Source of the DNA: Notolepis coatsorum
Lineage: Eukaryota > Chordata > Actinopteri > Aulopiformes > Paralepididae
DNA: 64,000 bases
NCBI GenBank assembly: GCA_963971535.1
Contig: OZ020592.1
Location: 125,841,672-125,905,671, forward strand
Direction: 5' to 3'
Shown here in pieces: positions 22,557 through 32,500 of the stretch (position 1 is the first letter of the stretch; each line of letters starts with the position of its first letter). The notes under the pieces are model-generated. The model made no database searches. It worked only from the letters and a program-made list of their open reading frames with translations, and was not told the origin of the DNA. Position numbers and translations under genes: made by a program.

Positions 22557-25500
22557 TCAAGTTCTTTAATAGTTGTCATACAGAAGTACAGAATACTTTC
22601 ATACAAAATGCTTCTTACTGTTACGCTCCAGAGACTGTGCTAGACAAGATAGTATCAAATAACATAATAACATAATATAGCATGAATTTAGAAGAAGAAT
22701 GAGGTCACAGTTGTTCGGTATAGACATATGTACAATGTTCTGAGTTACCATATAATATACAATACACAATACTATGCAGTGTACTAATGTACAGTACTAT
22801 CTAGTGCAAAGCAGAAATGGGATGAGGTACAATTTTAGGTACAATTTACAGTAAGGTGTACGAGTTGTAGTGCAATCCTTCATCCATAAATATAAAGTGT
22901 GGGGAGTGGGTGCTACAGTGTGTTTGTTTAAAGTGGGTGTGTGCTATAAAGTGTGTGTAGTGGGTGCTACAGTGTGTTTGTTTAAAGTGAGTGTGTGCGT
23001 GTGGATGTGTGTGCTATGTGTGTTTGGTGGTTGTTGTTGTGTAGTGTTCATTCATTGTTCGTTTAGCAGCCTGATGGCCTGGGGATAGAAGCTACTTCTG
23101 AGTCTTTCTGTGCTCGCCTTGAGACTCCTGTGTCGCTTGCCTGACGGCAGCAGTTCAAAGAGGCAGTTGTTCGGGTGGCTCGAGTCCTTAATAATTCTCT
23201 TAGCCTTCCCCTTGCAACGCTTGTTGTAAATGTTCTGGAGGGTGGGGAGCCCCCCTCCAATTGTGCGTTCGGCTGAACGTGTCACTCTTTGTAGTCTGCT
23301 TTGGTCTTTTGCAGTGCTATTCCCAAACCAGGAGGTGATGTTGCCGGTCAAGATGCTCTCTATTGTACATGAGTAGAAGTTCTTAAGGATCTTCTGGCTG
23401 ACTTGGAACTTCCTTAGGCGCCTGAGGAAGTAGAGGCGTTGTCGTGCCTTCTTCACCACACTGTTAATGTGTATGGTCCATTTCAAGTCCTCGGATATGT
23501 GGGCTCCGAGGTACTTGAAGCTGTTGACTCTCTCAACCGGTGCCCCGTCGATGCTGAGGGGGCTGTAGTCCTTGACCCCCGACCTCCTGAAGTCCACAAT
23601 CATCTCCTTTGTTTTGCTGACGTTCAGGGAGAGGCTGTTTTCCTGGCACCATCCCGCCAGGACCTTGACCTCTTCCAGGTAGGCCCTCTCGTCGTTGGCA
23701 GAGATCAGGCCCACCACCACTGTGTCGTCAGCAAATTTGACGATTGTATTGCTACTCCGCTGAGCCACACAGTCGTGTGTGTACAGGGAGTAGAGGAGGG
23801 GACTCAGAACACAGCCCTGGGGGGCCCCTATGTTGAGGGTGATGGATGAGGAGGTGCAGTTGCCTGCTCTCACCACCTGGGGTCTGCCAGTCAGGAAGTC
23901 CAAGACCCACTGGCAGAGGTCATAGCCCAAGCCCAGGTCCCTGAGCTTGGCTATGAGTATGGAGGGGACTATGGTATTGAATGCCGAGCTGTAGTCGATG
24001 AATAGCATTCTCACATAGTTCCCCTGCCTCTTGTCCAGGTGTGATGCTGCTGTGTGCAGCACATGGGATATGGCGTCCTCCGTGGACCTGTTGGGGCGGT
24101 ATGCAAATTGCAGGGGGTCCATGTTGATGGGGAGGGAGGAGCAGATGTAGCCCTTTACTAGCTTCTCAAAGCACTTCATGGCTATGGAGGTGAGAGCTAC
24201 AGGGCGGTAGTCGTTGAGGCAAGCAGGCTTGGATTTTTTGGGTACAGGGATAATAGTGGACTTCTTCAGGCAGGTGGGGATGACAGCCTGTTCTAAGGAC
24301 AGGTTAAATATGTCAGTGAATACTGGGGCCAGTTGGTCGGCACAGACTTTTAGGACGCGGCCGGGGATGCCGTCCGGACCTGCTGCCTTCCTGATATTCA
24401 CTTTTTTAAAGGTCCGCCTCACCTCATGCTCTGTTACCCTGAACACTGCGCCTCCATCAGCAGCCGACCCCCCCCCCCCCATTGCCGAGGCTTGTGAGCT
24501 GGTGTTGTTATTACCAGCATCAAACCTCGCATAGAAGGTATTGAGGTCGTTTGCTAAGGAGATGTCACTGTTCAGTTTGAGGGAGGCGCCTTTGTAGTCT
24601 GTCATCGTTTTGAGCCCCTGCCACATAGCTCTAGAGTCAGCTTGTTCAAACTGGAGTTCAATTTTATCCCTGTAGCGCCGTTTGGCCTCTGACACTGTCC
24701 TCCTTACGTTGTGTTGCGCCACCTTGTGGTCATTCATGTTGCCTGCCACTAGGCCGTCATTGTATGCTTTGGTGCGCTCTCTCAGAGCTTCACGGACGGA
24801 TTTGTCTACCCAGGGTTTTTGATTTGGGTAAACTTTCATTTTGGTAGTGGGGATTGTTTCTTTCACCCTAGTACAGACATAGTCCAGCACTGTCTCCGTG
24901 TAGGCATTAATGTTATCTGTGTCGCGGAATACAATCCAGTCTGTGTTGTGGAACACTGACCGGATCGTATCCTCTGACGTCACATCCCATTTCTGCACCT
25001 CTCGCGAGACTACGGGAGTACTTTTAATTCTTTGTCTGTACTTTGGTGTAAGGAAAATGGATGCGTGATCTGACTTGCCAAAGCCACTATCAGAATGAGC
25101 CTTGTAGCCACCTTTAAATTGCGTGTAACAGTGATCTAGGATGTTACCGCCTCTGGTGTTGCAAGTCACATGCTGGTAGAAATCAGGCAATACCTTTCTC
25201 AGATTGGCGCTATTGAAATCTCCCAGTACTAAAATGGCGGCGTTAACGTTCGTCGCTTGTATATTATTTACCTCGTCGTGTAGTCTGGAGAGCGCGGCGT
25301 TGTTGTTGGCTTGCGGTGGAATATACACTCCGACCAGGACGATCGCCGTTAACTCCCTCGGGAGGAAGAAAGGACGACACTTGATGGTTATATATTCCAG
25401 TTCTGGGGAGCAGTGGTTGGATAATTCCTTCACATTCGTTGGATCACTCCAATTTTTGTTAAACATGAAGGCAATACCTCCACCACGTTGTTTACCGGAC

Positions 25501-26035
25501 TCTGATTGTGTCCGATCCTTCCTATGGATAAAGAAGTGATCCGCTGGTTGAATCGCGTGATCTGGAACCTCCGGTGTTAGCCATGTTTCGGTGAAGCAAA
25601 GGACATTGCAGTCCCTAACGTCTCTTTGATATTGAATCCTTGCTCGGATGTCATCCAGTTTATTGTCTATTGATTGTACATTGGCTAGCAATATACTGGG
25701 AAGTGGTGTACGGTGTCGTCTGGATCTCAGCCTGTTTCGGATCCCAGCCCTTTTTCCTCGACGTCTTTTCCTGGGGTCTAGGAACAAAGGATCTGGTCCT
25801 AGTCTCCGGAGGATTTCTTCCGGCCATTGATGTGGTTCGGAAAGTTGATCCAGCGAGTAATCCAGTTGGTAAGTTTCCCGTAATCCAATGTCTATGAGTG
25901 ACTGACGGTCATATACATTAAATGCACCAACAGTTGGTACGCACAAAACTCTAAAAACTATAAATATTAACAAAAGTAAACACAGTCTCGACGGAGCTAA
26001 CAGAGAGGCAGCCGAACGGGGCGGCGCCATCATCT
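22557..26035 (-). mobile_element. L2/CR1-type LINE inserted in Penelope
   Basis: The 3' end with tandem TTGAAC lies at 22557 and the 5' end at 26035, immediately before the ATG of ORF2. Penelope coding resumes on each side with at most a 2-bp TC overlap, as expected for a clade that leaves little or no target duplication. The 3' UTR (22557-23051) includes a duplicated GTGGGTGCTACAGTGTGTTT block. Whether the start at the ATG is the natural 5' end or a truncation cannot be told here. Confidence 0.93.
23052..26033 (-). CDS. LINE ORF2: endonuclease-reverse transcriptase, open frame
   Basis: An uninterrupted frame of 993 codons encodes the protein that nicks target DNA and reverse-transcribes the element RNA. 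The apurinic-type endonuclease comes first: SILLANVQS (about residue 117), LCFTETWL (147), LVLGDFN (269) and SDH (319). The reverse transcriptase follows, with AAGPDGIPG, NDYRPVALTS, FIDYSSAFNTI, GAPQGCVLSPLL and FADD (about 766), then a C-terminal part with YLGAHISEDLKW and GGGLPTLQNIYNKRCKG. A hydrophobic segment lies near the N-terminus (LCLLLLIFIVFRVLC). I place it in the CR1/L2 group, near fish L2 or Rex1. The intact frame indicates a young copy; no separate ORF1 is present. Confidence 0.92.
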   Translation of the reverse strand: MMAPPRSAASLLAPSRLCLLLLIFIVFRVLCVPTVGAFNVYDRQSLIDIGLRETYQLDYSLDQLSEPHQWPEEILRRLGPDPLFLDPRKRRRGKRAGIRNRLRSRRHRTPLPSILLANVQSIDNKLDDIRARIQYQRDVRDCNVLCFTETWLTPEVPDHAIQPADHFFIHRKDRTQSESGKQRGGGIAFMFNKNWSDPTNVKELSNHCSPELEYITIKCRPFFLPRELTAIVLVGVYIPPQANNNAALSRLHDEVNNIQATNVNAAILVLGDFNSANLRKVLPDFYQHVTCNTRGGNILDHCYTQFKGGYKAHSDSGFGKSDHASIFLTPKYRQRIKSTPVVSREVQKWDVTSEDTIRSVFHNTDWIVFRDTDNINAYTETVLDYVCTRVKETIPTTKMKVYPNQKPWVDKSVREALRERTKAYNDGLVAGNMNDHKVAQHNVRRTVSEAKRRYRDKIELQFEQADSRAMWQGLKTMTDYKGASLKLNSDISLANDLNTFYARFDAGNNNTSSQASAMGGGGSAADGGAVFRVTEHEVRRTFKKVNIRKAAGPDGIPGRVLKVCADQLAPVFTDIFNLSLEQAVIPTCLKKSTIIPVPKKSKPACLNDYRPVALTSIAMKCFEKLVKGYICSSLPINMDPLQFAYRPNRSTEDAISHVLHTAASHLDKRQGNYVRMLFIDYSSAFNTIVPSILIAKLRDLGLGYDLCQWVLDFLTGRPQVVRAGNCTSSSITLNIGAPQGCVLSPLLYSLYTHDCVAQRSSNTIVKFADDTVVVGLISANDERAYLEEVKVLAGWCQENSLSLNVSKTKEMIVDFRRSGVKDYSPLSIDGAPVERVNSFKYLGAHISEDLKWTIHINSVVKKARQRLYFLRRLRKFQVSQKILKNFYSCTIESILTGNITSWFGNSTAKDQSRLQRVTRSAERTIGGGLPTLQNIYNKRCKGKAKRIIKDSSHPNNCLFELLPSGKRHRSLKASTERLRSSFYPQAIRLLNEQ

Positions 26036-27905
26036 TCGTCTTGGAAGATGCACTCTCTCTATTCCAAGGTATCTTAATGATGAGACATTGTGGTGTGCCT
26101 TTTTAAAATGTAAAGCTACTGGGCTTTTTTCATCCCCATTCCGTATCGTACTCCTGTGTTCAGCAATGCGTGTTTTTAAAGCACGTGTTGTCTTACCGAC
26201 ATATGCCTTACCACATGGGCACTTAAGCATATAGATTACATTGGTAGTTGTACATGTTATTTTGCCTCTTATTTGTATCTCTTTCCCAGTTGTTGGGTGA
26301 TAGAAAACAGTGCATTTTTCTGTGAAGTGACCACAACGTCGGTTTCCATCTGGTAAGTCATCTAAAAAATTGTGTGTTTTCTTAGGAGGCAGGTCTGATT
26401 TAACCACAATGTCTCTGATGTTATGTGCTCTCCTGTAGACTAGTCTAGGGGGGATCTGAAAAGATTTATCCAATGTTGGATCAGAACTGAGAAGATGCCA
26501 ATGTTTTTTAATAGTATGTTTAAAAAGGTTGCCTAGAGGCGAGTATTGTGTAATACACTGTATAGGTTGTCCAGAGGTAGTTTTGTTTCTTGTAGATTGT
26601 AAGCAATCTTCTTGGGTTTTATGACCCACTTTCAAAGCTGCTTTTTCTACAATGTCTTGTGTGTACCCTCTGGTTTTAAACATCGTTTTTAAAGTATCTG
26701 TCTGTTCCTGAAAACATTCATCTGTACTACAGATTCTACGGATCCTGTAGAACTGGCTGATAGGTAAACTGTTTTTTAGCGGAGTAGGATGAAATGAATC
26801 ACTTCTCAACAGAGAATTTCTGTAACAAGGTTTTCTGTATACATCCGTTTGGAATGTACCATTGTCTTTTTTGATTATAATATCTAAGAAATTCACTTGG
26901 TGTTGGTCATACTCCATAGTAAACTTTAGATGTTCATTTTTGGCATTGAGGAAATTAAAGAATTGTATCAGTGTCATTTCATCCCCTGTCCACAGTATGC
27001 AAATATCATCTATATATCTTTTCCACATCTTAATGTATGGTAAAAACACATTTTCTGAGGAATTGAATACATAATTCTACTCAAAAAGACCCATATAAAT
27101 ATTGGCTATGGATGGGCTGGCTTTGCTTCCCATACTCACGCCCTTGATTTGTAGATAGTTCTCATCTTGGAACATGAAGTAGTTATGCGTGAGTAGAGTC
27201 TCTGTCAGTTCTATAAGAACGTGTGTTTCTGGTGTTGAATCCGGTGGACGTTGATTCAGGAACAGTGTCAGGGCTTCTAGAGCCCCTGTATGGGGTACTG
27301 AAGTGTACAAGGATTCGATGTCCAAACAGGCCATGTAGGTCACAGTGGTCGGATCCTGGACGGACTTCAAAGTCTTCAGTAGGTCTGTTGAATCCTGTGT
27401 GAAGGATGGGAGAGATTTCACAATTGGTTGTAGGAAGAAGTCCACATAGGAAGAGATGTTTTCAGTGAGAGATCCAATTGCTGCCACTATTGGTCTACCT
27501 TTAGGTTGAACAGGATCTTTATGCACTTTTGGCAGGCAATAGAACACTGGAGTCATTGGATGATCTATCTTCAGAAAGGCATATTCTTTTTTGGTCAAGA
27601 GGTCATTGTCCAACCAATTCTTTAATTGATGATGAATCTCATTTTTGAAAATAGCTGTTGGATTTCCAGAACGTTTTCTGTAATTCTTAGCATCTCCTAA
27701 CTGACGGTGCACTTCCTTCTCATAATCACTCCTATTTTGAACAACAATAGCCCCTCCTTTGTCTGCATTTTTCACAATCAAAGTAGTATCTTTAGAAAGT
27801 TTGTTTAATGCTTCCCTTTCTTCCTTTGATAGATTGTTGTACACCTTATATTCTTTTCTGTTCTTAAGAGTATTTCTGACGTCTTGTTCTACCAATCTGC
27901 AATAG
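26036..27905 (-). pseudogene. Penelope RT and GIY-YIG coding region, left copy
   Basis: Reading leftward, the RT includes IVKNADKGGAIVV, PVFYCLPKVHK, KGRPIVAAIGS, YMACLDIESLYTSVPH and GVSMGSKASPSIANIYMG. A single in-frame TAG follows at GLFE-stop-NYVF, then the active site KRYIDDICILWTG. Next come the linker and the GIY-YIG endonuclease (NVIYMLKCPCGKAYVGK, RIAEHR). Relative to the right copy five codons of the Cys-rich motif before the endonuclease are missing (RRCG-HFTEK against RRCGLCAQCHFTEK). The frame is cut at 26036 by the LINE. The N-terminus is lost at the inversion junction. Confidence 0.93.
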
Positions 27906-28611
27906 GTACATTCCAAACGGATGTATACAGAAAACCTTGTTACAGAAATTCTCTGTTGAGAAGTGATTCATTTCATCCTACTCCGCTAAAAAACAGTTTA
28001 CCTATCAGCCAGTTCTACAGGATCCGTAGAATCTGTAGTACAGATGAATGTTTTCAGGAACAGACAGATACTTTAAAAACGATGTTTAAAACCAGAGGGT
28101 ACACACAAGACATTGTAGAAAAAGCAGCTTTGAAAGTGTGTCATAAAACCCAAGAAGATTGCTTACAATCTACAAGAAACAAAACTACCTCTGGACAACC
28201 TATACAGTGTATTACACATTATACAACGGCATGCAAATTTCTCGATTCTGATTGGCTGAAACAGTCATTTTACACGTCTTTATTGGCAACAATCCACGCT
28301 GCTGGCCCAGGACCCGCCCACAACCGACCCACATCACATCACTCCGCCGGATCACAAGAAGGTGGCCAATAATATTTACAAATGGATATGTTAATGGCGA
28401 CTAAACGACTAAATATGAAGCGATTCTGTCAAGGGGAATGTGTTAGCCCTTTAAACAATGTTGGATGATGTAATTGATGGGTCTTGAGGCAATCTAGAAC
28501 AAAAGAAAAATCGCGGTTTGATTGATAGATTAATTGATTGATTTAAATTTCTACTTCCTTCTTGCTACTGACTGCAGCGTTCTCTCTCACTGTCCGACGC
28601 TGGCGTACCCA

Positions 28612-28623
28612 CAAACACACACA

Positions 28624-28668
<45 letters not shown>

Positions 28669-28692
28669 ACACACACGCACACACACACTGTG

Positions 28693-28723
<31 letters not shown>

Positions 28724-28736
28724 CACACACACACAC
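28612..28736. repeat. (CA)n microsatellite
   Basis: Interrupted CA/ACAC dinucleotide tract of about 125 bp inside family X. The open frames across it are artefacts of the repeat. Confidence 0.97.
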
Positions 28737-28916
28737 TCCTGTCTGCAACAGCGGGGGAGTCAGACTGAGAGAGAAGCAGCGCTGTTTTAAGTGAGCATGG
28801 TCTATTGAATTGATTGATTGGTTGATTGCTAATTTTATTACTGTACCCCTGGTTTCCAACTGGTTAAGTTTAGGCTAAAAGAAATAAATAAAAAAATAGG
28901 GCGAAGAAAACGTTTT

Positions 28917-29006
28917 TTTCCTATGCATTCCCTTAACAATTGTGTGTATTGAGCCGTACTGTATTGTACCCATTCTGCATCTGGTAATAAAATTTTCAAT
29001 CAATCA
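28917..29006 (+). mobile_element. LINE 3' tail inserted in family X
   Basis: CCCTTAACAATTGTGTGTAT, GTACTGTATTGTACCCATTC and TTTTCAATCAATCA match the 3' end of the LINE at 53226-55497. Only about 90 bp remain. Confidence 0.88.
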
Positions 29007-29261
29007 TTCCAATAATACACAGTTGGATGTGTTAGTTGGTTGGATGCACTTCAAGCTGCTTCCACATGAGGCAACTTCTCTCAATCATTCCAATAATACA
29101 CAGTTGGATGTGTTAGTTTGGTTGGATGCACTTCAAGCTGCTTCCACATGGAGTTGTGGGAACTACTTTTTCTGGCGGATGGTTTTTTCAATAAATCTTC
29201 GATTAATGTGTGTTTATTGTATAGAAATAAGGTTGGATGAATCTGGCAGTTGTATAAAAGC

Positions 29262-29406
29262 TTTACACCACGTGCAGTCGTGATTTGTGACCAATAAACC
29301 ATGCCTAGGGGGGTCTAACGACCCTCGGCTGCGCCTCGGGCCTAACAACCACCCCTAGGCATGGTTTATTGGTCACAAACCACTCCTGCGTGTGATGTAA
29401 TGCTTA
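29262..29406. other. Subterminal hairpin of family X (inner copy)
   Basis: The arms share AAACCATGCCTAGG with its complement, extended by TTTGTGACCAAT and ATTGGTCACAAA. The loop is longer than in the outer copy and contains a small palindrome (CCTCGGCTGCGCCTCGGG). Central stem bases differ from the outer copy on both arms while pairing is kept. Confidence 0.92.
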
Positions 29407-30362
29407 AATACTCGCCTCTAGGCAACCTTTTTAAACATACTATTAAAAAACATTGGCATCTTCTCAGTTCTGATCCAACATTGGATACATCTTTTCAGAT
29501 CCCCCCTAGACTAGTCTACAGGAGAGCACATAACATCAGAGACATTGTGGTTAAATCAGACCTGCCTCCTAAGAAAACACACAATTTTTTAGATGACTTA
29601 CCAGATGGAAACCGACGTTGTGGTTTGTGTGCTCAATGTCACTTCACAGAAAAATGCACTGTTTTCTATCACCCAACAACTGGGAAAGAGATAAAAATAA
29701 GAGGCAAAATAACATGTACAACTACCAATGTAATCTATATGCTTAAGTGCCCATGTGGTAAGGCATATGTCGGTAAGACAACACGTGCTTTAAAAACACG
29801 CATTGCTGAACACAGGAGTACGATACGGAATGGGGATGAAAAAAGCCCAGTAGCTTTACATTTTAAAAAGGCACACCACAATGTCTCATCATTAAGATAC
29901 CTTGGAATAGAGAGAGTGCATCTTCCAAGACGAGGGGGAGATATAGATAATCTCCTACTGAGGAGAGAAGTATGGTGGATCCATTATCTTAAAACGATGG
30001 CACCAACAGGACTTAATGAGGACTTTGACATTAGACCTTATTTGTAAATTTAACTTATAGAGGGAGACAGTCAATGGACTTTGTTTTTGTTTTTTGTTTG
30101 TGTTTTTTTCATTTTAGTTTTTTTCATTTTTGTTTTCAGTGACTAACACTGCTGCCTATCTGTAAATGATGTCTTAATGTTGTGTTTAACATAGATATTT
30201 CTCAAATCTTTTAAAGAATGTCAAATGAAAAGAAATTGTTACTTAATTATGTATAGAATGTATCATGCAAATATTGGGACCGCCCCTGATCACCAGGTGG
30301 GGCTGATAATCAATTTAGTTCACTTCCTGTATAAAAAGATGTCAGTGTGTTGTTGTCTTCAT

Positions 30363-30395
30363 GCTTGAAGAAGACCAGAAGGGTCGAAACGTCGC
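30363..30395 (+). other. Hammerhead-like motif of the right Penelope copy
   Basis: Identical to the motif at 22084-22116 in complement: GACC, AGAAG, GGTC, GAAAC, GTCGC. It lies about 320 bp after the Penelope stop codon, in the region that serves as the element's pseudo-LTR. Confidence 0.55.
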
Positions 30396-30475
30396 ATCTG
30401 CCTTTTTTTGTCAAATAAAACACCTTGGAACTACGACTGAGTTGCGAGCCCTGCTTTATCTTAAATTCATAATTT

Positions 30476-31370
30476 ACCATCCCTCGCCAGCTCTATTTGT
30501 CTATGGAGAAGTTCCCCTTCTTTGCAGGGCTATAACTTTTTAAATTCTATTGCTAAATTGCCATTATTATGGCCCATTCAATGTCCTATATGTATTGTTC
30601 AGGGTGTAGCAACGTTAAACTTTTTCATTCACATATTCATACTAAAATATGGTCTAAAGTATAAGTATGTTTTTATCGTTTTCTGCAGATTTCTCCAGAA
30701 CTTGATTTATAGCTCCAAATGCATTATATTGATGATGAAATACAGTTTGATAGCAATCGGCGCAAGATAAAAAATTTCAACTGGACGTGATTCTAGAAGT
30801 TTCTACGTATCATCTGATGATGACCGGATGGGCGGGGGATCGTTTATAATTCCGTGGGCAACGTTAGATGATTCATCCAGAGTGGGTCATATGTTCATCA
30901 GATCAGTTAGTATAGAAGACGTTAGAAAATAACGTTGAAACTCACCATGGCTTCCTCGCGCCGCTGGCAGATGAGCGTGGAACAGAATTTTTTCTCTTAT
31001 GGGATGGAGAAATGCCCGATCCATTTCCAGGTTGTATAATAGTATATACGTCCAAATCATGTTGTTTTTTCGAGTTATTTCCACCGATCGATGTTCACTG
31101 TATCAAGACGGAGTCTCTCTAACGATAGCGAGTGCCCGGACCACATATGGATGAGCACTTCCGGTTCAAAGGTTCATTTCCGGTTGGCGATCTGCCGATC
31201 GGCCACCAGATGGCGCTCTTGAACCGCTAGAGAGTTGAGAGGAGATCAGCAGTGTGTCTCAGGGCTCCGGAAAGGAAATATGATTTCGATGACAGATTTT
31301 TGAAATATTGACATCAAAGACGAGTTACGGCGTCTTCGGCAGAATGAGCATGGCTAGGAATGACGTGTAA
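30476..31370. repeat. Right arm of the diverged piggyBac-like foldback
   Basis: Inverse counterpart of 19529-21093, with CTATTTGTCTATGGAGAAG, TTTGCAGGGCTATAAC, GCCGATCGGCCACCAGATGG and AAATATTGACATCAAAGACG. The terminal TTAA is no longer recognisable at 31370. Confidence 0.6.
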
Positions 31371-31830
31371 ACTCGTCCCCGGCGATCATAGCATTTTTTT
31401 TTTTTTACATTTTTTATCATTCCATTTGGGCTGTGGGGGGTGCTTAATGTCTCAAGGAGTCGACTGAAGGCTTCTTGTCCTCTGCAAAAGCATGCAATTG
31501 GTCCACTGATGGATACATCTTGATATTGTCTAGTCTAGTGTGTTCATTAGATGGGTGAAATCCTCTTTCAGTGCCTCTGTGCCTGTTTTCGTAGGCAGTT
31601 AGCCTCTGGTATGCGTGCCATTAGCGTTAGCCACGCTTCTAGGCCTCTTTTCTTTTGGAAAGAATGATAAAAAAAATAAAAAATATATATTATAAATATT
31701 TATATATATTTTTTTATATATTCGACTAAGAGGTTGGCCAGTCGACTACGGCTCCTTTCGACCGACTAATCGACTAATAGGGGTCAGCCCTACAAGGCGG
31801 ACAGTAATAAAATTAGCAATCAATCAATCA

Positions 31831-32058
31831 GCTAATTTTATTACTGTCCGCCTTGTTTCCAACTGGTTAAGTTTAGGCACTCTTTTGAAGTCGCTCTCTT
31901 TCGAAGTTGGTTAAGGTTAGAGTTTGGAATCGGGGCTGGTGGTCTATCGCCCTGCTCTAAAGACAAACTCTAACCTTAACCAACTTCGAAAGAGAGCGAC
32001 TTCGAAAGAGTGCCTAAACTTAACCAGTTGGAAACAAGGCGGACAGTAATACAATTAG

Positions 32059-32059
<1 letters not shown>
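31831..32059. repeat. Hairpin unit 3 of the tandem trio
   Basis: Same palindrome as 18973-19201, with near-identical arms and centre, followed by an (AATC)n run at 32060-32090. Confidence 0.93.
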
Positions 32060-32090
<31 letters not shown>

Positions 32091-32500
32091 TCAATAATCC
32101 AGCTCACTTAAAACAGTGCACCTCCCAGCTGCTTCTATAGAAAGTAGGTACAAATCTTTTTTTGCAATTAATCAATTAATCAATTTGCATGATTTTTATT
32201 TTGTTCCACAATGACTCATGACCCATCAATTACATCATCCAACATTGTTTAACACATTCGACGTGACAGAATCGTTTTTCATTTCGTCTTTATGACCCTA
32301 TCACTATATCCTTTCGTAACGTTTACTGTCCGGCGTGTCCGCCATCTTGCTTGCATTTCTAAAAACTCGCACGGCGGAGTGATAGTAATTTGGCTGTGGG
32401 CGGGTCCTGGGACCAAGAGCGTGGGGTTATTACAAATACCCACGTGTAACTTGACTGTTTCAGCCAATCAGAATCGAGAAATTTGCATGCCGTTGTATAA
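32060..32500. other. Unique tail of outer family X copy
   Basis: Includes the complement of the CTTCTATAGAAAGTAGGT motif seen at 18790 and 18905, then AT-rich sequence and GC-richer sequence ending in CAGCCAATCAGAATCGAG. No protein-coding similarity recognised. Confidence 0.6.

Larger units (their letters stand above)
28219..29406. mobile_element. Family X, inner copy in Penelope
   Basis: The ends TTATACAACGGCATGCAAAT and GTGTGATGTAATGCTT match, in inverse orientation, the outer copy's ends at 32500 and 18342. It shares the 3'-side block with GGATGGTTTTTTCAATAAAT and the subterminal hairpin. It has a short remnant of the hairpin-unit arm (GCTAATTTTATTACTG). It holds a (CA)n tract and a LINE tail. 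The Penelope frame resumes exactly on the far side. No clear target duplication is visible. Confidence 0.85.
27906..30047 (+). pseudogene. Penelope coding region, right copy (5'-truncated, split)
   Basis: Coding starts abruptly at GTFQTDVYRKPCYRN, downstream of the RT active site, and runs to GQPIQCITHY (28215). Family X interrupts it. It resumes near 29407 with SPLGNLFKHTIKKHW and continues open to the stop at 30045-30047. The complete C-terminus has the zinc-type motif CGLCAQCHFTEKC, then GIY-YIG endonuclease with VIYMLKCPCGKAYVGK and RIAEHR. Lacking the RT, it cannot have mobilised itself. Confidence 0.92.
21948..30460. mobile_element. Head-to-head pair of Penelope-like elements
   Basis: Two partial copies point outward from a junction near 27905, the left on the minus strand and the right on the plus strand. 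The pair is flanked by one perfect 15-bp duplication TTAAATTCATAATTT (21933-21947, 30461-30475), so it probably inserted as a unit. Each outer end carries the same 3' region with the motif GGGTCGAAACGTCGC. The left copy is interrupted by a LINE and the right by family X. Inverted and partial tandem arrangements are characteristic of Penelope-like elements. Confidence 0.9.
19427..31792. mobile_element. hAT element expanded to 12.4 kb by nested insertions
   Basis: The ends TAGGGCTGTCCCCGACTA and GGGGTCAGCCCTA are inverted, with repeated GTCGACTA subterminal motifs. A perfect 8-bp duplication CAAGGCGG flanks the element (19419-19426, 31793-31800). Its own sequence appears limited to about 100 bp on the left and 420 bp on the right (31371-31792). 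Between these lie the arms of a piggyBac-like element and everything nested in it. No own transposase was recognised. Confidence 0.93.
18342..32500. mobile_element. Family X element with nested insertions (outer copy)
   Basis: One end is TAAAGCATTACATCACGTG followed by a long hairpin; the other is GAGAAATTTGCATGCCGTTG then TATAA. Both match, in inverse orientation, a second copy at 28219-29406. Minisatellite flanks the element seamlessly on both sides with no clear target duplication. Own sequence (about 1.8 kb) includes the hairpin, a 270-bp block with ACACATCCAACTGTC motifs, three tandem hairpin units, and a unique tail (32140-32500). The superfamily is unknown to me. The rest is nested insertions. 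Confidence 0.75.

Noticed and set aside
25204-25897. Plus-strand open frames of 85-136 codons across the LINE (also 23439-23849)
   Set aside because: Antisense shadows of the intact ORF2 on the minus strand.
28534-28859. Cysteine/valine-rich and threonine/histidine-rich short proteins
   Set aside because: They are translations of the (CA)n microsatellite.
18342-32500. Family X as a Helitron or Helentron (near-terminal hairpin, no target duplication)
   Set aside because: The ends lack TC and CTRR, and the two insertion sites do not agree in orientation with the T-T rule of Helentrons; no Rep/helicase coding seen.
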